Notes under the pieces: generated by a model
Database searches by the model: none
Told to the model about the DNA's origin: nothing
What the model saw: only the letters and a program-made list of their open reading frames with translations
Part shown: in pieces, positions 22,797 through 36,100 of the stretch
Position numbering within the stretch: the stretch's first letter is position 1
How the letters are laid out: the number at the start of each line of letters is the position of its first letter
From: Dasypus novemcinctus
Taxonomy: Eukaryota > Chordata > Mammalia > Cingulata > Dasypodidae
Length of the DNA stretch: 64,000 nt
Reading direction: 5' to 3'
Assembly (NCBI RefSeq): GCF_030445035.2
Contig: NC_080676.1
Span: 15,352,940 to 15,416,939 of the forward strand
Translations under genes and position numbers: made by a program

Positions 22797-23187
22797 TTTT
22801 TAAAGATTTATTTATTTCTCTCCCCTTCTCCCCATTGTCTGCTCTGTGTCCATTTGCTGTGTATTCTTCTTGCATTCTTGTCATGTGACCTGGGAAAGTG
22901 TCATTTTTTTATTGCATGATCTTGCTGCGTCAGGTCTCCATATGTGTGGCGCCACTCCTGAGTGGGCTGTGCTTTTTCGCGTGGGGTGGCTTTCTTTGCG
23001 GGGTGCACTCCTTGTGCATGGGGCACCCCTATGTGGGCGACACCCTTGCATGGCACAGCACTCCTTGCGTGCATCAGCACTGCATGTGGACCAGCTCACC
23101 ACAGGGGTCAAGAGGCCCTAGGTACTGAACACTGGACCTCCTATATGGTAGGCGGATGTTCTGTCAGTAGAACCACAACCACTTCCC
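22797..23187 (-). repeat. Long-form DAS SINE
   Basis: Reverse complement of the DAS body: ttaaagatttatttatttct tail at the left, then gtgtggcgccactcctga, and the tRNA-like head at the right. Confidence 0.92.
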
Positions 23188-24119
23188 TTTAGTTATTCTT
23201 ATAAGCAGATGCCCCATTCTCATCATAGCTGACCTCACCCACCCCAGGAAACACTCAGCACCAGCCTACTCTGCGTAACCGTAACTGGGAAACAGGGTTA
23301 GGGCAGTTCGCTGCCTCATCAGCTTTCCAACTGGAACCTTGAGACTGGCCAGCTCTACAAGCTCTTCTATTAGCTAAATTCCACTGTCACTCTTCCAGAT
23401 TTCAATGTGTCTCACCCTTGTTCCAACCCTTGTTTTCCTCCATTACAATTATAGCAGGGGGAAGAAATTCCTTAGTACCACAACTCTTTCTTACTCTCCC
23501 CTTTTGATAAACTTTATTTTTTTCTCTACACAATGTGATTGACATTTACCTCCTTATGCAGCTATGAGAATCAAGTAATACACTCTTTCACATAAGGTAA
23601 TTTCCATTTGTATTATAGCATTAATACTTCAGCTTTTTGCTACAATTATATATTACTTGGTTTATACTTGATAATGGATAGAGGACTATTTCACCTTCTG
23701 TTTCTCAAACATATATTTTTTATATTATATTACACATATTATGACTTTCACTCAATTATTTATTCAACACACATACATGAGCATCTTAGATGTACCAGAA
23801 ACTGTATGCCGGGCTCTAGGTGTACGGGAATAAATACTCAACCCTTGCTTTACTTGATGAAAAATGTAGTAAATTGACCTTTCCATTGCATTCACCATAT
23901 ATTTAGCTGAAAGACATGATTGTAGAATACTTCATACCTCAAGGAGTGCCAGGAAGTTCACCTGGGAGAATGACACAATATTCCAAGTGTAATTGTCTGA
24001 TTCAAAGGGACAAAGATGTATTCTACAGCACTGGAGATGGTGCTAGTAATTTGCCTCTACTGAATTGTCAACAGCCCATTGAACTCATTTCCATCATGAT
24101 CCTCAAGGATGTGGATTTT

Positions 24120-24260
24120 GTTGGCTAGCCTGTCTCATCCACTAGACTGAGAACCTCTAGAAGCAGTAACTGGGTATTTTGCATCTTTGTATTCCCCTCT
24201 GTATTCAAAAATAGTGCAATGCTTCAATTTAGTAGCTGTTCAGTAAAGTACATATTGATA
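24120..24260 (+). repeat. L2 3' end
   Basis: The pattern ccactagactgagaacctct, tttgtattcccctctgtatt and gctgttcagtaaa matches the conserved L2 3' end. Confidence 0.6.
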
Positions 24261-25157
24261 GAATGAAGTACTTGAGTGGATAGTGAAACTTTTTTGCTAC
24301 TATAATTAATATTTTAAAAATATATCCACTTGCTATATTTGTATTCATTTACCAGATACTGATTGAATGCCTATGGTGTACTGTGTTCTTCACCTGCTAA
24401 GTGTTATCATGTAGCATACAATTCTGGCTAACTTTGACCATACTTGGAAGGTATCAGTTTGTTTTTTCTCTTTTCTCAGATTTACAATTTAAAAGGCCTA
24501 CTGACAAATGGTAAAGACATTCTGTATAGGTCAACCAAGTTATGGGGAAAGATCCATTCTAGACATTAGCTATCATTACCCAGGGGTAAATTTGATACTA
24601 GTTTATTAACCCCAACCTATCATGCTTGCATGATTCAATATAAAATTAACCATGAACATTGGGTGAAAAAGACTGAAGAGTAGCTAGCTGTTAAGTTCCA
24701 GTAGGGGCAGGATGTCATATCTTGGAATCACTTTGCCTATTCTGTATTTTGACTTAATTTAACATCCAGTTGTTGGAAAATTAAGGTAGTGAATTAGTCT
24801 AGATAATCAGCTTTTTATAGTTTCTGGAAAATCTGTTCATTAAAGACATTAAAAAAATGCATCCTTCACTCACAGAAATTGCAAGATATACTGAAACTGA
24901 GGTTCATAGTCGATACTTAAATGCATCTTAAATAGGTAATTTAATAATAAAAATTTATAAATAACTTCGGTATATCAGAAAGCAATTCACTACTATACGA
25001 CACTACAGAAATGGCATTATTTATATTAAATTTAAATAGGAAACCAAGACCCCTGAATAAGCTTGATAAGAAATTACTTCAGAAATTCCTTTCAAGAAAA
25101 GTATTCAGGTTCAATTACATGTCAAAAAATAGAAGTCTTTTACTATTAATCAATTAT

Positions 25158-27108
25158 ATTTATTTAAAAGCCAAAAACTATATGATGTAACATGAAAACG
25201 CACAAACACCAGAAAATAGCTTGCTTGTTTTTAATCATCCTGATCAATTTTGCACATAGAAATACATCACAATACAAAGTATACTATAAAAATATAAGAC
25301 ATTATTTCTAAATAAATGATAATCATAATGGTAATAGATATGTTAATACCACAAAAACTTGAAACAGACATTTTAAATGTCATGTCCCATGTGAAATACA
25401 GTTTTATTTAATGTTATTGCAGCAGGTTTTGAGTGGAGGCAAGTAAAAATGAAAAGTTCATATAGCTAAACTTTCTGAATACTATTTGTCTTATTTTCTA
25501 CATAAAATGTCAGACATCATTACAGGAAATAATATATAGGTCTAAGATTGCAATTGCATTTTCAAATATAAGGCAGAATTAGTTAAATCGACTGCTTTTA
25601 AATTTTTGTGGACATTAATAGCAGCATGTAAAAATGAACATTACAACAAAGTAACACTTTTACCATGAAAGGATGAATATAATAAAAAATGAGGCACATT
25701 CACTTTAAAAGAACTGTGAGCTAAGGCCCCCATCTCAGTAAAAACACATCTAAAAACACTTAGACATTTTTATTTAACTGAGAGCAGAATACATTTCTAT
25801 TCCACATATTGGCCAAATTGAAAGAATACAGTCAATGTCCAGATAGAAAACTAAAGTGCAACAGAGGTAAGCTGAGTAATTAGAGTATATTCACTTATAC
25901 ACTATGACTTTCATTAATTACTGCAAACAAGCACAACTGATGTGGTTCTTTGTAGCCATTTGACCCTATACAATCTTTACTGATGGAGGTGGATTACAGA
26001 GAAGTAGCAAGCTTGTGTGTTTTATCATTTTCTTTGGGTAGATACAGGTTTTCCTACCATGTAAATAAAAAGCAGTAAGGCACTAACAAGCAATGCCAGA
26101 ACTTGTAGCTTCACTTTTATAAAGTAACACAAAATGTCACATTTCAAAATATGAAAACAACATTTTAACTCTTGCCATTAGAAAAGCTTGGTGATTATCT
26201 GGGGTCTTCTTGGGGAAAAAAAATCTCCTCCTCTTTACACCAAATGAGATACAAAGATTCAACAGGCAATCACAGAGACTAGGACAAGCTTCTTATTTTA
26301 TACATAAGGCATCTGTGATCAAAAGAGGTTAAATGTATTAAATGCAAGTTTCTTGTAAGGGCACTGAGGTTCCTAAGCTACTCAGAGATCTTGTTTGACT
26401 GTGGCCTGGGTCAGCTCTTTTCCCAAAAGCCTGATCCTATTTTCATTTATAGACAGCTCTTGATTGTCAATAATAAAGAAAGAAAAGTACAAACCGTAGA
26501 GTAAAAAAAATAATAATACATCTTATCTTGTAGAAGAGTCGAAGTTCCTACCGAAAGTTGGCAGAACGAGGCTTTGATTCCTGCGCACAATTTTTCTTGC
26601 ACAATAAAAAATAACCTGTCTGCCTTTCTGTTTTTCATAATGAAGAAATCATTATTATCATCTGGAACTAAGAATTTGCCTTTGGTAATAGGACATGTTC
26701 ATGGGGAGGGGAAGGTATGAGAAAGTTCACATAGAAACTACATTACTCTATCTCCCAATAAAGATTGCTCTAAGAAGCCAATCTTTTTACTACCAATCAA
26801 TATAAGAGCTCTGGGATTCATTTTCCCATATCACACGTTTCCAGTGTTTTCAAACCTATGGAGTCTACGTTTACTTAGTTAATGAGTCATAGGTTTTTCA
26901 GATACCAAATAGACCCTCACTAAATTAAAGAGCACATTTAGATTGTGTTCTTGCACTCACAATCTCAGCCTTTCAAAGCCAACACTCAATAGAAGTAATC
27001 TGCAAGCAGAGAAATGTACTTGCAAATAATTGAGTGTTGACTCTAAGCCCAATTCAGCTTTTCTAAAATACTTTTTATTAACCAGAATTGCTGATTTCCT
27101 GTGTTGGT
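25158..27108 (-). other. PLSCR4: Probable PLSCR4 3' UTR
   Basis: The sequence after the stop codon is unique, AT-rich and free of SINEs. Minus-strand aataaa signals lie at 25159-25164, 25403-25408 and 25769-25774. I cannot tell which one is used, so the boundary given is the farthest of these. Confidence 0.4.
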
Positions 27109-27156
27109 CTAGTTTGATGAACGTCGGTGTGAAGATCTTTCGAAATACATGAAGTC
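27109..27156 (-). CDS. PLSCR4: PLSCR4 last coding exon
   Basis: A 48-nt coding part encoding [15 protein letters not shown] and stop TAG (27109-27111). The acceptor is attccag. The first seven residues complete the conserved C-terminal helix; the basic tail differs from the human tail I remember. Confidence 0.93.
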   Translation of the reverse strand, partial: DFMYFERSSHRRSSN

Positions 27157-30100
27157 CTGGAATTGAAAACAAAATTACATAAACGTTGTCAATGCAGAAA
27201 ACTGCTAATCGTTTTTATTAATAGGAAGTTTTTAAAAGCTTTGTAATTTATATTTACTTTTACAGGGAAACTTGACTAGAGTAAAATAATTTTTAAAAGA
27301 GTGAACAAATTTAAAGAAATACTAAAAGATTATTGAAATCAACAGGAGATTTGCGTAACTATATTTATGTAAAGTAATATATTTTAAGTATATTTAAAAT
27401 AATGTATGTAATATTGTAATACTGAAGTGGAGGTCATTTATTTGATGGCAATTTGTAAAACAGAAAAGTACCACAAAAACAAAACATGTGTTTATTGTTA
27501 GTATTATATAAAAGTTCAGAATATTATTCTTTATAGTTTATCAGGGGATCTCCTAGTTCATTAAAAAAAAAAATACATCTAACAGAATCTTTAAGAGGAC
27601 CTAATATGAAGAGCAGCAATTACAAGCTTGGAAATGTTGGTAGTTAATAAAAGAGCCATTTCAGATACCATTTAATTATATTATCATTGTTAAAAGGATG
27701 AAAAATTTGATAATCAAGTATTAAATATTCTAAATTTATTATTTTAATTCTGTATTTTAGATAAATATTATCAATGTTATTTATGCACTTTACCTAGGAA
27801 TATTGACCCTATCTGTCAGGAAAAGGCCAACGCATTTTTACCTAACAAACTAATCTAAGGAAAGTATAACACTAAGGAGTACACTGGAAGTTGACAGGCA
27901 GCAAGGAGGATGGAAAGGACATTAGCTTTGGCGTTATTTTATTTCATTAATATATCAAAGGACAGGCATTTTTAAGCAGTGAGAGTGAGAAATAACATGC
28001 AGTGAAGACAGGTGCTGTCCACTGTGTACGCAGTATGTCCCAAGCACTCTGCTGGCCACTTTTCACATAGGAGAGCTAATTTCCACAACCCCGAGGACAG
28101 AGAGGGTTACACGTGTTAAACACTTTGCAAAAGTCACAGAATGAGTTTGTGGAACTGCCAGAAGGCGTTGTAGTTCCGAAGCTTATTTATTCCCTTTCTG
28201 GTACACTATACTGACTCTCAACAGAAAGAAAAGTTCTCTCAGTATAACTCAAAAGTGAGAGGCTTACAATGAGGAAGCAAGCTCCAAAAATCATGGCCTT
28301 CATCTTCACGTCCAGGTCTAGGGGGAAGTGGATGTCGAAGTGGTCAGCGTCTGCCATGGCTGACAGCAAGCCATTCCACTTCCTGACGATGCTGCCCACA
28401 CCGGTTACGCCATCCAGGGATGTGACCTGGGGAGACGAGAATGTCCCGTTACCACATTGTTTGATTCTATTTAGGAGGTGTTTACAAGGAAACAGCATAA
28501 ATGAAGGGCTGGAAACAAATTCGGTAGCTACGTAATTTCAAATGAGGAAATTCAGTTAAGTGACTTGCCCCTGGTGAATACCTGAGCTGGGGGATGACCC
28601 GCGATGCTCAGGCTGGTGTGCTTTCTTCATCCTCAGTGAGGCATGAGAGGGAGCTTGCTGCAGGAGGCATGATTTAAATGGTCTCTTTAATGTCTCACTG
28701 TGGAAAAGGGTTGGGATTGGTGACAGGGATTGAGTCTCTTCCAGTCTAGAGAGTCACATGAGCAAAAAAGCAGGGAGAAATGGAACTGTCACCTCACAAT
28801 CTCCATGCATCACTCTGCAAAAATTCTTTAAAGTATCTGAGGACACCGAAAGGCTTCAGCTTCTGGAATGGAAGCCTCGGCACCTGCCGCAGGGCAGACG
28901 CCTACATGCTGACGCTGATGTTTACTGTGATGGGAGTGATTCTCCCTATCCCTAGGCTTATCTGGATCATCTTTTTCTTTACAATGGCCTTTTATTAAAT
29001 GAGCAGTATCTGAGGATTTAGTAAAATAAAATGAGAACTAGGAAATGTTTATTGGATATTATAGGAAATATCTGAATGTGCAGTTGTATTAATAGTACAC
29101 GATGTGTCTTGCTGGGTGCAATGCGTTCAAAAAGGAACCTTTAAGAAGTAGAGGAAATATTACTAGAAATTTCTTTTTTCAGATTTGGGATAATAAATAT
29201 TTCTAGAAATTTCTTTTTTCAGATTTGGGATAATAAGGTATCAATTTATAGCCACTGAGATAGGGCAAACCCGAACCTTTTTTCTTTTTTCCTGAAAATG
29301 CTATAAGATGACTTAATATGCATTTTATTAATGTTATCAGATTGCCCTTTTTCTTGAGTACATAAACAGATTTCTATCTGGCAAGTAGGCAATTTGCATT
29401 ATCTCAGGAGAGCTCTGTAGGTTGTATGACAAAGTACTGGGCAGTTAGATTATTTAGGACCTGTATTTCCACACTGAAAATTTTTTGGAAAAAAAATGGT
29501 AAATTAAATGCACCTAAGTATAGAATAAATGGATTTGTTTAGGCTGTTTACTCTCAAAAGGTAAAATGTTCTGGAAAGTTTCTTACTCTTTTTATTTTTA
29601 ATCAAGCAATGAAATCATGAAAAATGAGCTTACATTTTGGAAAAGATCAAGCAATCCACTAACAATAACTTGAAAAGTATTGGATATCAACTGGTTAACA
29701 AACATTTCGTCATACAACCGTGTTCGTTTATAAGTGATTTTACAAACCTCATTCCATTCACATGAAAAAACGTCTAAAACCAGATCATTCCTAGGTTTGT
29801 TAGCACTATAAAGAAAACACTGTAAGCATGCTTTCAACATTGGGCTACCTCAAAAACAGAATCTGAACCACAGCCATAGGTTAAGCACGGCCCACGCACG
29901 CTCAACACATTTTCTTTCTTCTCGTTTTGGATGCTGTAAATGGCCCTGCAGAGGTTCCAGTGTTCCGCCACAAAGCCAATGGTTACGCCAGGAGGACACT
30001 GCACTTCCAGCTGCAAATGAAGCAGTGACAGAGCACAGGCTGTTACACACATCATTTACATACACCCAGATACATACACAGCCTAGATGTGTTCTCAAAG

Positions 30101-33100
30101 CAGGCCAGGACTAGGGGAATTTTTTTTTCTGGAGACAGTCCTCCATGGGCTTCTCTCACTCCTACATGTCTCACTGGGTTTGCCAGAAATGCAAGGTCCT
30201 GACCACTTTTTACCCAGGCCATTCCTGACAGTTGTGTTTGCAGCAAGCAACCTTAAGGGATGAAGCCCTGTTTCCTTTTAGGACAACAGAGAAGGCTTCT
30301 TACTGCTTGGCATGAAAGTGGTAGATTCTCCCAACTGTGATGCTGCATACATATCATCTGCCTGGCCTCCATGTCGACCCCCTAGGACCTGGGAGAGGGG
30401 AGAAGGGGACACAATGAGGGGAACTGATGCAAACATGCTGCTGCTCATGCTCCTTGCTGTGCTTTTAATAAAGTCTCTTGTCTCTGATCTAAAAGATCTG
30501 ACAGAATTCCTGAAACAGCAACAGGTTAACTTACCATCTTTTAAGTTAGGTAAAACTCAAATCTTAGTAGCAACAATCTTAACAGAAAACAGAAGAGAAC
30601 AGAAAATCCCATGTCATGAAACTAAAAGTGCATGTGAACATGCAATTAAGCCATTTTGAGAATTATTTTAAAATATTGTGGACTAGCCTTTTTTACCTTA
30701 TCTTTAAAATATTCCTTTCTAAAGAACTCGGAGCTTCTTACTAATAATGACAAAAGGGTTAGAAAGATTAAATTATTTGGTATAAGCCCAAAGTAAAAAT
30801 TCTCGTAATTATTTCTATGGTTTCATATCCACTTTCCAAAGAATTTTGTGTCTTCTAGTGTCACCATGAAGCAGGACCACTCGGCTTCATGGGTTGTCAA
30901 ATCCACCTGCTACTATTCATAATACATTCATACATGCACATTTGATAGCTTCCTGGAGCTGGGTTCTCATATGAGTTTAGGTTTAAGAAATTAAAAATAA
31001 TGACTTTACAAAAGTCACTTAATTTTTAAAAATCCATCCTATGATATGGTATTTAACCACACAATTGATTGAACTATTGACACGTACAACTTGGATGAAT
31101 CACAAGGAAATTACACTGACTGAAAAAAGCCAATTCTAAAAGGTCATCGACTATATGAATTCATTTATATGATATTCTTGCAATGTGATTAGATTAGTGG
31201 TTTCCCGGGGTCAAGGACTGGGGTGGGGACAGAGATAGGGAAGTGGGCATGGTTTTAGAGGGGGATCCTGGTGATGATGGAACTGCTCTGTATCTGGATT
31301 GTGTTGGCAGATACAAGTATGCATATCCACACCATACAAGGGCACAGAACTAAAAACAAAAACAAAAACAAAACACACTCATGAGTACAAGGAACACTAA
31401 AAAAACAATCCAGATAACACTGGGGGACAAAAGTTCCATATATTGGAATAAGGTTGTAAATTTGATTTGCTTTACCGTATCCTGGCTTCCTGTAATCCTG
31501 CAGGCTTCACTTATAGAATCTGAGCCATTATTATGAAGAAAAATACCTACTATATCCAAAAGGAATATGGACTAGAGGTGAAGAAATATCTCAAATATAA
31601 GGCTATTATTATAAAAGCAGTAATGAAAGAGGATATCTAGGAAAAGTAATTAACATTCATTGAGCACTGTACCATTTGCCAGGTATTGTTCTAAGCCATT
31701 GACATTTATTTACTACTTACTTCTCGAAACAATCTTATGAGATACTTTCTATATTATCACCATTTTGCAGGTGAGAAACCAGGGCACAAAGAGGGTTGTA
31801 AGTAAGATGAGTAGATGGTGGTACTTTATATATCATTTATCTATTGCAGTAATCCTATGGGCTTTTGCTGTGCAGGTTTTATGAATAGGAACACTAATGT
31901 TCAAAGAGATTAAGTAAATTATTTCAATTTAAGCATGAAGCATATCTGCAATTCAAACTCTCATTGATCCCTGTATAAAACTGCTTTTCTTTTCAGCAAA
32001 GAACCTTCCCAGAGCTGTGCAGGTTACTGAAGAGTAACCAAACTGCAACTCAGCACTTCTGCATTCTAGGTCTAGCATTGTTACTTACCAAGGTTGAGAC
32101 TCCTGTGAGACAATCTTTCTGAGCTTTTATTTTTATGTCTGGAAAGTTGTGGGTTGTGATAGGTCAAAGTAATTAAAATCCCTTCCAATTCTAAGAGCAT
32201 CTGATTATATTTAGCAATGCCTTTCTGGTGATATGCGGATGTAGCAGTTTGATATTATTTTATGAATCCCAAAAAGACTATGTTTTAAAAGTAATCAATT
32301 CCTATGGGTGTGATACCCTTTGATTGCAATACATTTGGTTGAGGATCCTTTAATTAGATGACTTGATAAGATCGATTTAGGGCTTTTGATTGGACTACTT
32401 CAGTGAGGCATGACTCAGGTTGAATCTCCACAGCCTTGCTATGTCTGATAAAAATAGAAGCACAAGAGTGGATGTGGCTTAAGCAGTTGAGCTCCTGCTT
32501 TCCACACAGGAGGTCCCGGGTTTGATTCCTAGTGCCTCCTGAAAGAACAAAAAATGAACAACTCAGGAAAGCTGATGTGGCTCAGTGGTTGAGTGCCAGC
32601 TTCCCGTATTTGAGGTCTGGGGTTCAATCCCTGGCCCCTGGTCCCTCAAAAAAAAGGGGGGGGGGGTAGGGAGACACAGACAGATGAAAAAGGGAGCTGA
32701 CATGTTTGATCCTGCCATGCAAGAGAGAAAAGACTCCAGTTTTGCCACAGCTGAGCTGCAAGGAGAAATGAGCTATGCCTAACAGCTTATAGCTGAACTT
32801 AGGAAGAAAGCAGAGCTGCCGAGATTGAGAGAGGAGGCCTGGTAAGAGGCCCTATGCCTGGCTGCTGACAGTGAGCTCCAGGAGCTGGGCTCCGAGAGGT
32901 GAGCCTGGACGGGAAGGCAGAGATGGGCAGCAGTCTTTGCCACGTGGCAGCTGACTTTGGTGAGAAAGCTTCTTTGCTGGTGTTTTCATTTGGACATTTC
33001 AGAGACCTTGAAGCTGTAAACTTTTACCCCAAGTAAATCCCCTTTATAAAAGCCAACCCATTTCTGTTACTTTGCACTGGCAGCCCTTAGGCAAACCAAA

Positions 33101-36100
33101 ACAGCAGACATACTCAGATAAATGTGCAGGACTCTTGTCAGTATCCATAAATCAAATCAGTCGACAAAACTAATAAAGCAGCAGTCATTGACTAAACGTC
33201 TAATCTGTGCTTGACCCACTGACTAGTACTCGAAGAGCCTGAGCACATAAAAAGCCCTCTGTGATTTTCCTTAGGTGAGAAGATTTGGTTTCTCCCCCAT
33301 CACCAACTTCTTTTATGCTGAATGGCAGAGCCAGAGAAAATTCCCTCCTGCATAGTTTCGTAGGGAACACAGTCAGGCCCTGACGAGCTGGGTTAAAATG
33401 ACGCAGTGAATTAGACGTCAGCCTCTGACCTCCTGCCTGGCTGAGGGACAGCAGAAGCAACAGCAGGTGCATCTGAAGGGCCGCTGCATGGTGATGACTT
33501 CTCGGCCCAGGCAGTCGGTGACGCGGAGGACGAAAGGCCTTAGGGTCTTGTAGGCGTTCCTGGTAAAGTCGTCCGTGTCCTCGTTTACAACGTAAACCAT
33601 CTGGTTGGAGTTGTTTTTAACATCGTATCTATTATTAGTTTCAAAGCCTGTGAACACTGAAAAAATAAAAACAAGAAAACTATCTTCAATTAGAAGCCGT
33701 TAGAAAAGACCTCAAGAAGTCCTTGTGCAGCATTTCTTAAGAACTTAAGGTAAAAGAGCTGTTCAAAAATTCCAGGTAAAATTAATATAATTAATCAGGA
33801 ATCAAAATACTTCACAATCTCCCTTAGTAGCTGAGTAATTTCGAAATTTTAAAACACTTATTTTAAGAAGCGCGGTATGAAATGATTGTCAAATTTTGCA
33901 CATGAATGGCAGACCGAAACTATTTTCCAGACTACTGGAATTCAGAAAATTTTATAAGACTGTTTTGATGAAAATTATACTTTGGACCATGAATTAATCA
34001 GGTCATGAAATATGTTAAGAATAATCAGGGTTATTATTCATTGCAAATTAAACAAAGGAAGAAGGAAAGTTAAAGGCCCAATGTGAAGGCCAAAACGGAT
34101 GTTGAGAACTGGTACTATGGGGGCTAGTAATCTTATACTGAGCAACCAAAAACAGGCTTCATGTTTACAGTGCATCTTATGTCCAAAGCAAGAGCACTGG
34201 ACTGCAGATTAGTAAATCTAGCTTCTAGGCCCCTGACTAGCTGCTAACTAGGGCACTCCTTGCTAACTCATTTAGTCCTTTTTTTATCTATGAAAGGTGA
34301 ACATGGAAGAAGAGCGGTGTATAAATGTACTGAGGTTGACCAGATTAAGAATAAAAGTGACTACATGATATAAATATGTAAAAGGTAAAATATAAGATTA
34401 TATTATACAGAATTATACAAAATATACAAAATAATTCCCTTTATTACTTTCTTGGAAAGAGGTAATAGAGGGCAGTTCTTTTTCCTCTTTGAACCACTAA
34501 AAATGATCAATATAAAGAAGCAACTAGATAATATACAATGCAAAATTTTCACTGAACACCATACAAAATACTGCTGAGAACTACAAAATTATACATACTT
34601 TCCAGAGGCTCAAAATGCTGGAGAACGTGTATGTTGTCCAACTGTTGAGATAGAAAAAAGCAGTTAGAAGAGATCTAAATAACAGAATTAAATAAAATTA
34701 GCAACAGAAAAGAAGTTGATGATATAGGTATTGTACTCTATCACCTCATACTAAAAATATCCCTTTAAAATTGAACAGAATCAATTATAACTACTTGATC
34801 AAGTGAAGTTAGCTCATCTGTATGTTGTCAGATGGTTAATAGACCAGCTGCTCAGTGTTTCTTCCAGTCCCACTGTAAGAGACTCAAATAGTTGCCTATG
34901 CCAGGAAATCATCTACTTGCTACAGTAACAGCATCTGTAAGAATGTGCTTTTATGTAGTCTGTTCCTAATTCATTCCCTACTCAACAGCCTCTCTGCACA
35001 CCCACAGACAAGTTACTCAGTACGGTTTTACACGGTTTTATAAGGACCAGTAACAGAGGACGCACACAGAAGTGGCCCAGTTTATTTATATTATTTCACA
35101 GGTGCATCTGGGAAAAGCTAACACACTGACTTCCACTCACTTGAGCTACTAATATCAAGTGTTCCCCAGGTACACATTTTGATAAGGGGAGGGTCTAATA
35201 GGGCAGCAGGCATCTGAATGGAATTAGAGGAAAGGAGAAGAAAAATTCTAGGATGGGACACCATGGAAAGGGATGTTGGAAATACCAAGAGATAACTTCT
35301 ATCTTAATATTACTTAGGTATCACTCCCAAGATAGAAAGTTTGACTTGCCCATTATCTGAGAACATTCTAGCAAAAGGAAGAAATCTTTTCTGAAGATAG
35401 ACAATTTTATATCATACTTCTAGAAGATTACGTTATTCCTAATCCCTGAGCATGGAACATTGACTGAAAGGCCTGATTTACCTAAATATTTGTTGCATAA
35501 TGAATGAAAAATACATAGGAAATGACTAAAATTGAAAATGACTTAACTGGATATGAATATTTTGTGGCAAGATTGATTAAAGGCAGTTAGAGTTAAGGAC
35601 AAAATCCATGCTTGATTAAAGACTTTTTTCTGGTATGAAAACACAATCAGGTAAGGAGGTCTAACATGTCTTACACAGTCTCCAAAGTGGCTGTAAAATG
35701 GTTTGCCATCCCTTTAACAAATTCCAGGAAATGAAAATCTAGGACTAAAGGCTGAAAATCTGTACTACTTGGTAAAAGTGTACACTGCTGAGCATAACAT
35801 CCTAAAGAAATGAAGCCCTTTCATGTGGAAAATGCTTGCCCAGTAAGGTACTATGGCTGTTAAAGAGCAGTTTTTTGAGGAGCTGGTGAAGTCCATGGCA
35901 AAGCCAAAACTTGTAGTAACCATATAATCCTGCTACATTGGACCCTAAGAGGTCCTGACAGTCCTCATGAGGCTCCATGCCACTTGCACATGGTATCTCA
36001 AAAGGACTAGGGCAGATAAATGAAATGGTTGGCTACATATCTTCCACTCACATCTAAGAAGGTGTTTCAACTAATAACATCCAAACAGCTAGCACCCATT

